Below, one piece after another: positions 22,782 to 29,339 of a stretch of 29,339 nt of DNA. Position 1 is the first letter of the stretch. Every line of letters starts with the position of its first letter. The notes beneath the pieces are model-generated. The model did no database searches, was not told the DNA's origin, and saw only the letters and a list, made by a program, of their open reading frames with translations. The translations under genes were made by a program, and so were the position numbers. Origin of the DNA: Clostridia bacterium (GTDB taxonomy: Bacteria; Bacillota; Clostridia; Christensenellales; UBA1242); contig CAADYP010000004.1 of the NCBI GenBank assembly GCA_900753315.1, positions 1-29,339 of the forward strand, written 5' to 3'.

Positions 22782-23714
22782 ATGAAAAATATTATTGAAA
22801 TAACTGACTTAAAAAAATCATATGGCGATGTAAAAGCTGTTGATGGGATTTCTTTCAATGTAAAAGAAGGGAGTCTTTTTGCATTTTTGGGACTTAACGG
22901 TGCTGGGAAGTCAACAACAATAAACATTATTTGTTCAATTTTGAAAAAAGATAGTGGAAAAATTTTGATAAATGGGCTTGATTTGGATAAAAAATCAGAC
23001 GAGATCAAGCATTTGATTGGGGTTGTTTTTCAAAATTCTACTTTGGATAGTATTTTGTCCGTCAAAGATAATTTGACAATTCGTGCTGGATTTTATGGAC
23101 TTAAAGGCAAAGAATTGAAGACCCGTTTGGACGAACTTACAGAATTGCTTGATCTTGAAAAGATTCTAAAAAAGCCAGTAAGGAATTTGAGTGGTGGACA
23201 AAAAAGAAGAGTTGATATTGCAAGGGGGCTTATAAATTGTCCTAAAATCTTGATTTTGGACGAACCTACAACAGGGCTTGATCCACAAACAAGGAAAAAA
23301 ATTTGGACAATTATTGAAGAATTACAAAAGAAACAAAAAATGACTGTTTTTCTTACGACTCACTACATGGAAGAAGCAAACAAAGCGGACAGAGTCGTTA
23401 TTTTGGATTTGGGTCGCATTGTTGCTGATGACACTCCACACAAATTGAAAAACAAATATGCAGGAGATTATATAAGAGCTTTCATGACACCAAATAAAGA
23501 ATTTGAAACAGAATATTTGAAAGATACAGGGAGCAAACTTGAATATCATGGAGAATATTATACTTTAAAAATCAAAAATAGCGAGAATGCAAAAGAATTG
23601 TTAAAAAAATATGACAAGTATTTGACAGACTTTGAGGTGTTGAAGGGTGATATGGACGATGTATTTTTAAATATTACTGGAAAAACTTTTGCACATGGAG
23701 ACAAAAATGAATAA
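22782..23714 (+). CDS. ABC-2 type transporter ATP-binding protein
   Basis: 310 residues. It powers export by the membrane protein encoded next to it. All ABC motifs are present: Walker A GLNGAGKS (37-44), Q-loop Gln84, signature LSGGQ (136-140), Walker B ILILDEP with Asp160/Glu161, the TTGLD D-loop and the switch His194. The C-terminal 80 residues after the ATPase core are as in the DrrA/CcmA group, which serves drug, lipid or polysaccharide exporters. AAGGA lies 8 bases before the ATG. The permease gene overlaps the last codons by 8 bases, so the two form one unit. The cargo cannot be told from sequence. Confidence 0.93.
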   Translation: MKNIIEITDLKKSYGDVKAVDGISFNVKEGSLFAFLGLNGAGKSTTINIICSILKKDSGKILINGLDLDKKSDEIKHLIGVVFQNSTLDSILSVKDNLTIRAGFYGLKGKELKTRLDELTELLDLEKILKKPVRNLSGGQKRRVDIARGLINCPKILILDEPTTGLDPQTRKKIWTIIEELQKKQKMTVFLTTHYMEEANKADRVVILDLGRIVADDTPHKLKNKYAGDYIRAFMTPNKEFETEYLKDTGSKLEYHGEYYTLKIKNSENAKELLKKYDKYLTDFEVLKGDMDDVFLNITGKTFAHGDKNE

Positions 23715-24678
23715 AAATAACAATGCGTTATCATTATATATATTGGTAAAAAGAAACATTAAACTATATTTGAAAGACAAAATGACAGTTTTCTTTTCTG
23801 TTTTGGCACCAATTATTGTGTTATTATTGTATATATTGTTTTTAGGCAAAATTCAAACAGATTCAATTATGAATATGGTTATTGACGGATATAAAGTTTC
23901 CGACTATTTGACAAAGACAGACATTGCAGCATTGATAAACAACTGGATGATTGCTGGTGTTATGGGAGTGTCTTGCATTACTGTAGCATTAAATGCAAAC
24001 ATCGTTATGGTTAGAGACAGGATGATTGGGACAGTTAATGATGTTATAGCCTCACCTGTTAAACGTTGGGTATTATATTTGAGTTATATCATTTCATGCT
24101 TTTTGATAACATTTGGAATTTGCTTTATTGTTTTGATGATTTCAATAATTTATCTTGCTTGCTCTGGTGGATTGACTATGACATTTTCAGAATTCTTGGG
24201 TATCTTAGGCATTACAATTCTTTCAATCTTGTCATCTGCATTCTTTACGGTGTTAATTTGCGGTTTTATAAAAACAACAAGTGCGTTGGCTGCACTGAAC
24301 GGGGTATTCAGCACAGCAATAGGATTCTTGATCGGCTCATACTTGCCATTTAGTATGTTGCCTAGTTATATTCAATATATGGCATGCTTTATTCCAGGGA
24401 CATATTCAGCAGGACTGTTTAGAAATTATTTTATGGGTGGGGTTATAAGACTTTTGAAATCAAAAGTCCCTGATGCAGCAATAGTTAAGGGGATTTTTGA
24501 TAGTTATTCTATTGATTTAAAATTTTTTGGGAATACTGTATCTGCAGCATGGATGGTTTTAGTATTACTCATTTCAATTGCTGTGTTTGGTTCTTTGATC
24601 TTGATTTTCTATTCAAACAAAAAGACAAATTTCTTTACTTTTGGAAGGAGAAAATTTAAAAAAGTGAAAAAACATTAA
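23707..24678 (+). CDS. ABC-2 type transporter permease
   Basis: 323 residues with six expected membrane helices (about 28-46, 80-101, 121-145, 165-187, 197-218 and 282-303), typical of ABC-2 permeases. The segment MVRDRMIGTVNDVIASPVKR (101-120) is the conserved cytoplasmic stretch that contacts the ATPase. An in-frame ATG lies 18 bases upstream, but the one at 23707 has GGAG (23697-23700) six bases before it. The 8-base overlap with the ATPase gene indicates coupled translation. The tail is strongly basic. With its partner it should form a 2+2 exporter; the substrate is unknown. Confidence 0.92.
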   Translation: MNKNNNALSLYILVKRNIKLYLKDKMTVFFSVLAPIIVLLLYILFLGKIQTDSIMNMVIDGYKVSDYLTKTDIAALINNWMIAGVMGVSCITVALNANIVMVRDRMIGTVNDVIASPVKRWVLYLSYIISCFLITFGICFIVLMISIIYLACSGGLTMTFSEFLGILGITILSILSSAFFTVLICGFIKTTSALAALNGVFSTAIGFLIGSYLPFSMLPSYIQYMACFIPGTYSAGLFRNYFMGGVIRLLKSKVPDAAIVKGIFDSYSIDLKFFGNTVSAAWMVLVLLISIAVFGSLILIFYSNKKTNFFTFGRRKFKKVKKH

Positions 24679-24689
24679 GATGTAAAAAT

Positions 24690-24962
24690 ATGAAAGTCGC
24701 AATCGTTACAATCTATGATTTTTACAATCATGGAAACAGGCTTCAAAACTATGCTTTGGAGCAAGAGTTGACAAGATTGGGTTGCGAAGTGGAAACTTTG
24801 GCAATCGCATCTCAAAAGGCATTCCCTTTTCTTTTGAAGTTGTCAAAGTTTTTTTGTTGTTTTCAAATGTGCAAAAGAATCAACAATTCTATGAAATTTT
24901 CAAAAGAAAGTTTACACAAAATAAAAATAGACAAATTTTCTAACGAAACACTAAAGCATTAA
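24690..24962 (+). pseudogene. Truncated polysaccharide pyruvyl transferase-like remnant
   Basis: The 90-residue product starts like a clostridial polysaccharide pyruvyl transferase: MKVAIVTIYDFYNHGNRLQN, then YALEQELTRLGCEVETL. The family is normally about 300-400 residues, so only the first quarter remains, and the stop is followed 12 bases later by a terminator with no continuing frame. No proper ribosome binding site precedes the ATG. It lies 11 bases after the permease gene. The simplest reading is the leftover of a deletion that removed the catalytic part; a small functional protein is less likely but not excluded. Confidence 0.65.
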
Positions 24963-24973
24963 AGACAAGAAAG

Positions 24974-25000
24974 AAAGAGAGATAAATTCTCTCTTTTTTT
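24974..25000 (+). terminator. Terminator after the ABC transporter operon
   Basis: AAAGAGAG (24974-24981) pairs with CTCTCTTT (24989-24996) around a 7-base loop, followed by a T run. Confidence 0.85.
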
Positions 25001-25020
25001 GTTTTGACATAATGGGCGAT

Positions 25021-25049
25021 TTGACAAAGAAGAGGAAATGTGATATAAT
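25021..25049 (+). promoter_or_regulatory. Consensus sigma-A promoter of the unknown membrane protein
   Basis: A perfect TTGACA (25021-25026), a 17-base spacer and a perfect TATAAT (25044-25049), with TG at the extended -10 position. It is the strongest-looking promoter in the window. Confidence 0.88.
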
Positions 25050-25075
25050 TTTGCAGCAAAAACATAGAGGAGAAC

Positions 25076-25726
25076 ATGAAAACACACAATCACAGTAGCA
25101 AAAAAATACTGAAGCAATTAAAGAAAAACAGTGCAGTCAAGGAAGCACGTTCGTTTGACTACAACAAAGATGGCTCTGTCCAAATTACGGTAGGACTTAA
25201 AGAAGCTGAGGATTTTTATAGTCCATATTCATATTTGACATATGAATTTATGAATCCAGAAGTAGGAAACTACATCGAAATGTATGAGTCAAACATTCCT
25301 ATTGACAAAAGTGTAAGTGTGGATATTTATACTGAAACTCCAACGACACAGGAAGATAAAAAGCGTATTAGAAAGACAGTAAAAAGACATTACGCTGAGG
25401 AAATTTTGGCGACAGAAAAGAAATACAAGCGTCAGACAATCAAGTCAATATTGTTTTCTATTCTTGGTCTTGGACTGCTTCTTGCAGAAGCGATTATTTA
25501 CAGTTTTTTTGTGAATATGTATTTGGATACAATTATTGCAGTTATCGGCTGGCTCTTTTTGTGGGATGGATTTGAAATTTTGTTGTATGACAGAGCAGAA
25601 TTAAAAAGAAAATTGATACGACAATACAGACTTCTTAACGCAAAGGTGCACATTAGACAATACAGTCAAAAAATCAAGCGTGCATATGGTCTTGATGAGG
25701 AAGATGACGAAGAAAATGATGATTAA
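25076..25726 (+). CDS. Unknown two-helix membrane protein with acidic tail
   Basis: 216 residues; I do not recognise the family. Residues 1-118 are hydrophilic and Lys/Glu-rich with some beta-like stretches, and would be cytoplasmic. Two hydrophobic helices follow (about 123-146 and 150-170) with a very short turn between them, then a basic helical stretch (175-203) and a strongly acidic end (EEDDEENDD). The charge pattern puts both ends in the cytoplasm. The start has AGGAG three bases before the ATG. The gene stands alone between two terminators and is driven by a perfect consensus promoter, so steady, strong expression is likely. No function is proposed. Confidence 0.8.
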   Translation: MKTHNHSSKKILKQLKKNSAVKEARSFDYNKDGSVQITVGLKEAEDFYSPYSYLTYEFMNPEVGNYIEMYESNIPIDKSVSVDIYTETPTTQEDKKRIRKTVKRHYAEEILATEKKYKRQTIKSILFSILGLGLLLAEAIIYSFFVNMYLDTIIAVIGWLFLWDGFEILLYDRAELKRKLIRQYRLLNAKVHIRQYSQKIKRAYGLDEEDDEENDD

Positions 25727-25730
25727 AAAT

Positions 25731-25758
25731 AAAAGAGATGTTTTTGCATCTCTTTTTT
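25731..25758. terminator. Bidirectional terminator between converging genes
   Basis: AAAAGAGATG (25731-25740) pairs with CATCTCTTTT (25747-25756) around a 6-base loop, with a T run after it and an A-rich stretch before it. It serves both the unknown membrane protein gene and the phosphatase gene. Confidence 0.85.
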
Positions 25759-25774
25759 GTTTTTTTATTTAAAC

Positions 25775-26557
25775 TTATTTTGCACTTTTGCTCTCTTTTT
25801 GCTGTTTAATAATTTTTCTAAACGCTTTGAGAATTGCTGATTGTGCTTCTTCTGTGTTTGTAACAATTATGTAATCTTTGTATGTTGTGATTTTGCACTC
25901 TGCTTGTTCTGCCAAAAATAACCCTGGCAAAATATCCCAAGAATTTCCGTTTCTCATAACAAGCCCGCCAAAATTTCCAAGTGAAGATGCAACAAAGTCG
26001 TAGCAATCTGCACCAATTATGCGAAATCTTAAAAATTTGTATTTGAGTTCCTCAAGAAGTTTATACATTGTGTCAAAATCTGCACGTTTAGTATTTATGT
26101 TGAGAAGTGAGTGTGAAACTGGTTTTTGGGTAACAACATATTTTTTTCCATTTTCAAAAGCACCAAAATTTTTTGCGGCGGTGTAAGAAGAATCGGAACT
26201 TGGGAAATATATCGCACTTGCAACAGTTACATCATTTTTTATGTATGCAATTTGCAGACCATATAGTGAGTTTAGACCATTAGCAAAATTGATAGTGCCG
26301 TCCAATGGGTCTAAAACAAAATATGTGCCTTTTGCTTCAATTTTTGAATTGAATTCTTCGCTGACGATTTTTGTTTCAGGAAAATCCTTTTTAAGTGCAG
26401 TGGTTATAAATTTTTCCAAAGAAAGGTCAAGAGAGGTTACCAAATCAGATAAACCTTTGTCTTTAACATCAACTTTTTGTTTTGAGCATTTTTTGTAGGC
26501 TACTTTCAATAATTTTATCATGTATTGCGATAATTCTAAATAATTTCTTGTTTTCAT
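25775..26557 (-). CDS. Inositol monophosphatase-family phosphatase
   Basis: 260 residues, normal for the family of Mg-dependent, Li-sensitive sugar-phosphate phosphatases. Metal-binding motifs are visible: SEE (Glu67/Glu68), DPLDGT (83-88) and WD (Trp207/Asp208), plus the helix GADCYDFVASSLG (182-194). Likely substrates are inositol phosphates, 3'-phosphoadenosine phosphate or fructose bisphosphate; sequence alone does not choose. A longer form from a TTG at 26593 adds 12 residues not seen in the family, so the ATG at 26555-26557 is preferred. That start lacks a clear ribosome binding site. It follows the transglutaminase-like gene by 53 bases and may share its transcript. Confidence 0.88.
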   Translation of the reverse strand: MKTRNYLELSQYMIKLLKVAYKKCSKQKVDVKDKGLSDLVTSLDLSLEKFITTALKKDFPETKIVSEEFNSKIEAKGTYFVLDPLDGTINFANGLNSLYGLQIAYIKNDVTVASAIYFPSSDSSYTAAKNFGAFENGKKYVVTQKPVSHSLLNINTKRADFDTMYKLLEELKYKFLRFRIIGADCYDFVASSLGNFGGLVMRNGNSWDILPGLFLAEQAECKITTYKDYIIVTNTEEAQSAILKAFRKIIKQQKESKSAK

Positions 26558-26610
26558 AAATTCATTTAACCATATGTTTGACCACAAAGTCAAACAAACA
26601 ATTTGTTTTG

Positions 26611-27876
26611 TTATAGATTTTTCAAAAGAGATTGTTTTGTATCTGCACTGATTGTTTTGTCGGTTTTTTGTTTTCTGTTTGAAAGGGTTTTTATATCTTT
26701 ATGGTCGATTGACATATCTTCTTCACTCAACATAAAGTATTTAAAATCCTTCAAGCCTTTTTGGTAGCGACTTGCATCCCAAGTTATGTCACAGAAAAAA
26801 GTTTGAGCACCATCTTCATATTGCATAATTGAATGGTCATATTTTATATCTGGATTTTCTCCGGCATGGCACAAAACCAAATTGGTTTTTAGTCCATTGT
26901 AGATTGACATATATTGCAAAATTTTTGAAAAACCTTCACAGACACAAGTTCCAAACAAAATGCCATTTAGATAATTGTTAGTCCCAAACTTTTCGCCAAT
27001 TGCAAGACTCATGGGTTTCCCTTCAAAAACAAACGATTCGCTGTGGCGTCTATAAGATGATTCAAGCCCAGCATAATCATATTTTATATTTTTACAAATC
27101 CATTTATAGAGAATGGAGAATTTCTCCAAATTAGTTGCATTTTGCGGAATGATATCTTGTGAGATTTTTGCTACTTTGTCTTGAAGTGTTTTGATTTGCC
27201 CAAAGTTGTGAATATAAATTCTTCTTGAAATTTCTTCTCCAAACTTTAAAGTTTGAGCAATGACATCCAAGTCACTTTTTGTATATCTTTTTTGTTTTTG
27301 AGAAAGTTGTTTGAACAATTCTGGTGCAAAAGAGACATCCAAATCCCAATCCGAGATATTTGTGATATTTGAGGCAAATGCTTCCAAAGTTTCACCTACA
27401 ATAGAATAAATATTTTTTAGATTGTGATTGCCTATGCATCTAAAACTTGAAAGGTCGCAAGGAATATTTTTGATTGTTGTCAAATCCAAACAATTTGTGA
27501 GAGATACAGACCACAATTTTTCACTATAATCAATAAAGTCAAATGTTGAAAGTCCGTTATAGCCATCTATTTCCAAAACTTCAAGTGGTAGATTTTGCAA
27601 TATTTTTATGTTATCTTCTGTCAATGTGTTTGATGAATTATGTGAAGATTTTAAAGATAGTTGTTTTAAATTTGGCAATTTGGTCAAATCTGCAAGGGTT
27701 ATTTCAACATCAAAAACTTCAAGAGAGGTTATTGCTTCAATTTCTTCCTTAGAAAAAGTTTCATTATAGTTGTATGCATTTGGGATTTTTGGTGGTGCTG
27801 GCTTGTCTTTAAATTTCTTGGACAAAGCTTGTCGCACAAATTTGCCAATTTCGTAATTCAATCTGATTTCTTCCAT
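26611..27876 (-). CDS. Cytosolic LRR-like and transglutaminase-like protein
   Basis: 421 residues without a signal peptide. Residues about 45-175 contain short degenerate leucine-rich-repeat-like units (LPNLKQLSL, LPLEVLEI, LWSVSL). Residues about 240-385 form a transglutaminase-like domain with the classic triad: Cys313 in CVCEGFS, His348 in YDHSIM and Asp363 in CDITWD. Such domains act as cysteine proteases, peptide cyclases or crosslinkers and are usually outside the cell, so a soluble cytoplasmic form is odd. A TTG 45 bases upstream is possible, but the ATG at 27874-27876 has AGGAGA six bases before it. The gene is divergent from sufC across a shared promoter region and is followed by the phosphatase gene. 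The substrate is unknown. Confidence 0.75.
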   Translation of the reverse strand: MEEIRLNYEIGKFVRQALSKKFKDKPAPPKIPNAYNYNETFSKEEIEAITSLEVFDVEITLADLTKLPNLKQLSLKSSHNSSNTLTEDNIKILQNLPLEVLEIDGYNGLSTFDFIDYSEKLWSVSLTNCLDLTTIKNIPCDLSSFRCIGNHNLKNIYSIVGETLEAFASNITNISDWDLDVSFAPELFKQLSQKQKRYTKSDLDVIAQTLKFGEEISRRIYIHNFGQIKTLQDKVAKISQDIIPQNATNLEKFSILYKWICKNIKYDYAGLESSYRRHSESFVFEGKPMSLAIGEKFGTNNYLNGILFGTCVCEGFSKILQYMSIYNGLKTNLVLCHAGENPDIKYDHSIMQYEDGAQTFFCDITWDASRYQKGLKDFKYFMLSEEDMSIDHKDIKTLSNRKQKTDKTISADTKQSLLKNL

Positions 27877-27892
27877 ATCTTCTCCTATTTTT

Positions 27893-27921
27893 AGTTTAAC
27901 ATTTTTAAGACCAACAGTCAA
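27893..27921 (-). promoter_or_regulatory. Promoter of the transglutaminase-like gene
   Basis: On the minus strand TTGACT (plus-strand 27916-27921) and TAAACT (27893-27898) are 17 bases apart, about 17 bases before the start codon. Confidence 0.5.
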
Positions 27922-27951
27922 GACAATTTGTTTGTCTATTTTCTAGACAAA
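27921..27951. promoter_or_regulatory. Candidate operator in the sufC divergent promoter region
   Basis: TTTGTCTA (27931-27938) and TAGACAAA (27944-27951) form a perfect 8-bp dyad with a 5-base centre. A third half-site, AGACAA, lies at 27921-27926. The dyad covers the -35 of sufC and ends 10 bases from the -35 of the opposite gene, so a protein bound here could control both. The regulator is unknown. Confidence 0.5.
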
Positions 27952-27973
27952 AATGGCAAAAAAGTTTTATAAT
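27944..27973 (+). promoter_or_regulatory. Promoter of the suf operon
   Basis: TAGACA (27944-27949), an 18-base spacer and a perfect TATAAT (27968-27973), 21 bases before the sufC start. Confidence 0.7.
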
Positions 27974-27994
27974 AATGTTGATTAAGGAGAAACT

Positions 27995-28717
27995 ATGCTC
28001 AAATTAAAAGATGTCAGTTACAAGGTCTTTGACAATGAAACTGGCAAAGAAAAATATATTTTGAAAAGCTTGAATATTGAATTTCCACAGAACAAAGTGA
28101 CGGTTATTACTGGACATAATGGGAGTGGAAAATCAACGCTTATCAAACTTTTGATGGGAATAAACAATCCATCTAGTGGAGAAATTTTGCTTGATGGAAA
28201 AAAAATGAATGACTTATCAATCAATGAAAGAGCCAACCTTGGCATGACGATTGCTTTTCAACAACCAGTAAAGTTTAAAGGGTTGACAGTGCGTGACCTT
28301 GTGAATTTGGCAAGCAAAGAACAGAACCAAATTCCTGATGCGTGTGAATATTTGGCGAAAGTTGGACTTTGTGCAAAGGATTATATTGACAGAGAACTTG
28401 ATGATAGATTGTCAGGTGGAGAGTTAAAAAGAATTGAACTTGCCATTGCTCTTGCTAAAGGTGGAGATGTTATGCTTTTTGATGAACCAGAAGCAGGCAT
28501 TGACCTTTGGAGCTTTGATAGCCTTGTAAATATTTTCAAAGAACTCAAAAACAAAACGGTTATTATTGTGAGCCACCAAAAGAAATTGCTTGAAAGTGCG
28601 GATTATATTTTGCTTTTGAACAGCAATCACGATGCAGTTATTGGAAAGAAGCAAGAAATGCTTAAACTCTTGGAACAACCAAAATGCAGAAAGTTGGGAG
28701 GGCTGATAAATGATTAA
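27995..28717 (+). CDS. sufC: SufC, Fe-S cluster assembly ATPase
   Basis: A 240-residue ABC ATPase of the SufC type, the soluble motor of the SufBC(D) scaffold that builds iron-sulfur clusters in the cytoplasm. It has Walker A GHNGSGKS (40-47), the FQQP Q-loop (88-91), signature LSGGE (139-143), Walker B MLFDEPEAGID (160-170) and switch His194. DEPEAGID, in place of the more common DExxSGLD of SufC, is slightly unusual. AAGGAG lies well placed before the ATG. The next gene, a SufB/SufD-type scaffold, overlaps its last 8 bases, which confirms the assignment. The Fe-S proteins in the glpA operon would be clients of such a system. Confidence 0.9.
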   Translation: MLKLKDVSYKVFDNETGKEKYILKSLNIEFPQNKVTVITGHNGSGKSTLIKLLMGINNPSSGEILLDGKKMNDLSINERANLGMTIAFQQPVKFKGLTVRDLVNLASKEQNQIPDACEYLAKVGLCAKDYIDRELDDRLSGGELKRIELAIALAKGGDVMLFDEPEAGIDLWSFDSLVNIFKELKNKTVIIVSHQKKLLESADYILLLNSNHDAVIGKKQEMLKLLEQPKCRKLGGLIND

Positions 28718-29339
28718 GATGAACGAAGTTGACAAAGAGTTATTGAAAGAAATCGCTGATATGCATTCTGTGCCTCAAGGCAGTTTCAATATTAGAAAAA
28801 ATGGCGAAAGCATAGCGAGAAATTCCACAAAAGATATTGAAATTGTTCCAAAGAAAGACAAAAGTGGTATTGACATAATTGTCAAAGAAGGAGTTAAAAA
28901 CAAAAGTGTTCATATTCCTGTCATCATAACTGTTGGGAATTTGAACGACTTGGTTTACAATGACTTTTATATAGGAAAAGATGCAGATGTTTTGATTGTT
29001 GCTGGTTGTGGAATTCACAATCCTACAGACCAAAAAAGTCAGCATGACGGAATCCACACTTTTCATCTGGAAGAAAACTGCAAGGTTAAGTATATTGAAA
29101 AACACTTGGGAGTTGGAAAGGGACAAGGTGACAAAGTTTTAAATCCTACGACTGTTGTTGAAATGAAAGACGGAAGTGATTTTGAAATGGAGACTATCCA
29201 ACTCGGTGGCGTTTCTTATTCAAACAGAAAGACAAACGCGTTTTTGGGAAATGGTGCCAAATTGGTAATCAAAGAAAAAATTTTGACTAGTGACAAACAA
29301 AAGGCAATAACGACTTTCAATGTTGTTTTGAAAGGAAAA
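28710..29339 (+). CDS. sufB: SufB/SufD-type Fe-S scaffold, 3' end beyond window
   Basis: An ATG at 28710 opens a frame that runs without a stop to the last base, giving 210 residues of an incomplete protein. It contains the core SufBD signature: VAGCGIHN, then QHDGIHTFHLEENCKVKYIE, then KHLG. With SufC it forms the scaffold on which Fe-S clusters are put together. The start lies inside the last codons of sufC (8-base overlap) with GGGAGG upstream (28696-28701). The N-terminal part before the core is only about 95 residues, so this is probably the compact clostridial/archaeal-type SufB rather than the long E. coli form. Whether it is better called SufB or SufD cannot be settled without the C-terminus. 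Confidence 0.88.
   Translation, partial: MIKMNEVDKELLKEIADMHSVPQGSFNIRKNGESIARNSTKDIEIVPKKDKSGIDIIVKEGVKNKSVHIPVIITVGNLNDLVYNDFYIGKDADVLIVAGCGIHNPTDQKSQHDGIHTFHLEENCKVKYIEKHLGVGKGQGDKVLNPTTVVEMKDGSDFEMETIQLGGVSYSNRKTNAFLGNGAKLVIKEKILTSDKQKAITTFNVVLKGK

Noticed and set aside
27877..27921. A TTG start adding 15 residues to the transglutaminase-like protein
   Set aside because: The extension overlaps its own -10 promoter element and the AGGAGA that serves the ATG at 27876.
27966..27982. A PerR/Fur-like box over the sufC -10
   Set aside because: Only the left half resembles TTATAATNATTATAA, and that half is simply the -10 element; the right half does not match.

Overview
The window looks like chromosomal DNA from a low-GC, Gram-positive-type anaerobe, most likely an uncultured gut Clostridia/Bacillota lineage. 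The evidence is strong AGGAGG ribosome binding sites, TTGACA/TATAAT promoters, hairpin-plus-T-run terminators, standard stop codons with TGG for Trp, an anaerobic GlpA/DUF1667 glycerol-3-phosphate operon and a compact SufC-SufB system. The species cannot be named from this sequence. No rRNA, tRNA, CRISPR array, insertion sequence or phage gene was seen, and no gap between genes exceeds 200 bases.

Layout. (1) 1-11819: the 3' part of a giant surface-protein gene, over 3,900 residues of beta-repeat modules (Listeria-Bacteroides/InlB-B type and MucBP-like) ending in one membrane helix and a basic tail; its 5' end lies outside the window. (2) 11970-13767, plus: a DapB/2,4-diaminopentanoate-dehydrogenase-like oxidoreductase with a Cys/His-rich tail, then thymidylate kinase (tmk). 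(3) 13827-17934, minus: glpK, a Ser-His-Asp alpha/beta hydrolase, a YhhN/lysoplasmalogenase-family membrane protein and, last, an AT-rich membrane-anchored HNH nuclease. (4) 18087-21083, plus and divergent from glpK: a GlpA-like dehydrogenase, an FAD/NAD oxidoreductase and a DUF1667 Cys-rich protein. (5) 21171-22597, minus: a YwaF/TIGR02206 membrane protein and a Lys-rich DUF2188 protein. (6) 22782-24962, plus: an ABC-2 exporter pair followed by a truncated polysaccharide pyruvyl transferase remnant. (7) 25076-25726: an unknown two-helix membrane protein behind a consensus promoter. (8) 25775-27876, minus: a cytosolic LRR-like/transglutaminase-like protein and an inositol monophosphatase-family phosphatase. 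(9) 27995-29339, plus: sufC and the start of a sufB/sufD-type gene that runs off the end.

How the genes work together. Blocks 3-5 read as a glycerol/glycerolipid locus. The hydrolase and YhhN protein could release glycerol or alkenyl-chain products from lipids, GlpK would phosphorylate glycerol, and the GlpA module would oxidise glycerol-3-phosphate to dihydroxyacetone phosphate. The YwaF protein belongs to the family of TMEM164, a human ether-lipid acyltransferase, and lies just beyond. The ether-lipid (plasmalogen) salvage idea is inference, but three neighbouring families point the same way. The sufC and transglutaminase-like genes diverge from a shared promoter region that holds a perfect 8-bp dyad, a candidate operator.
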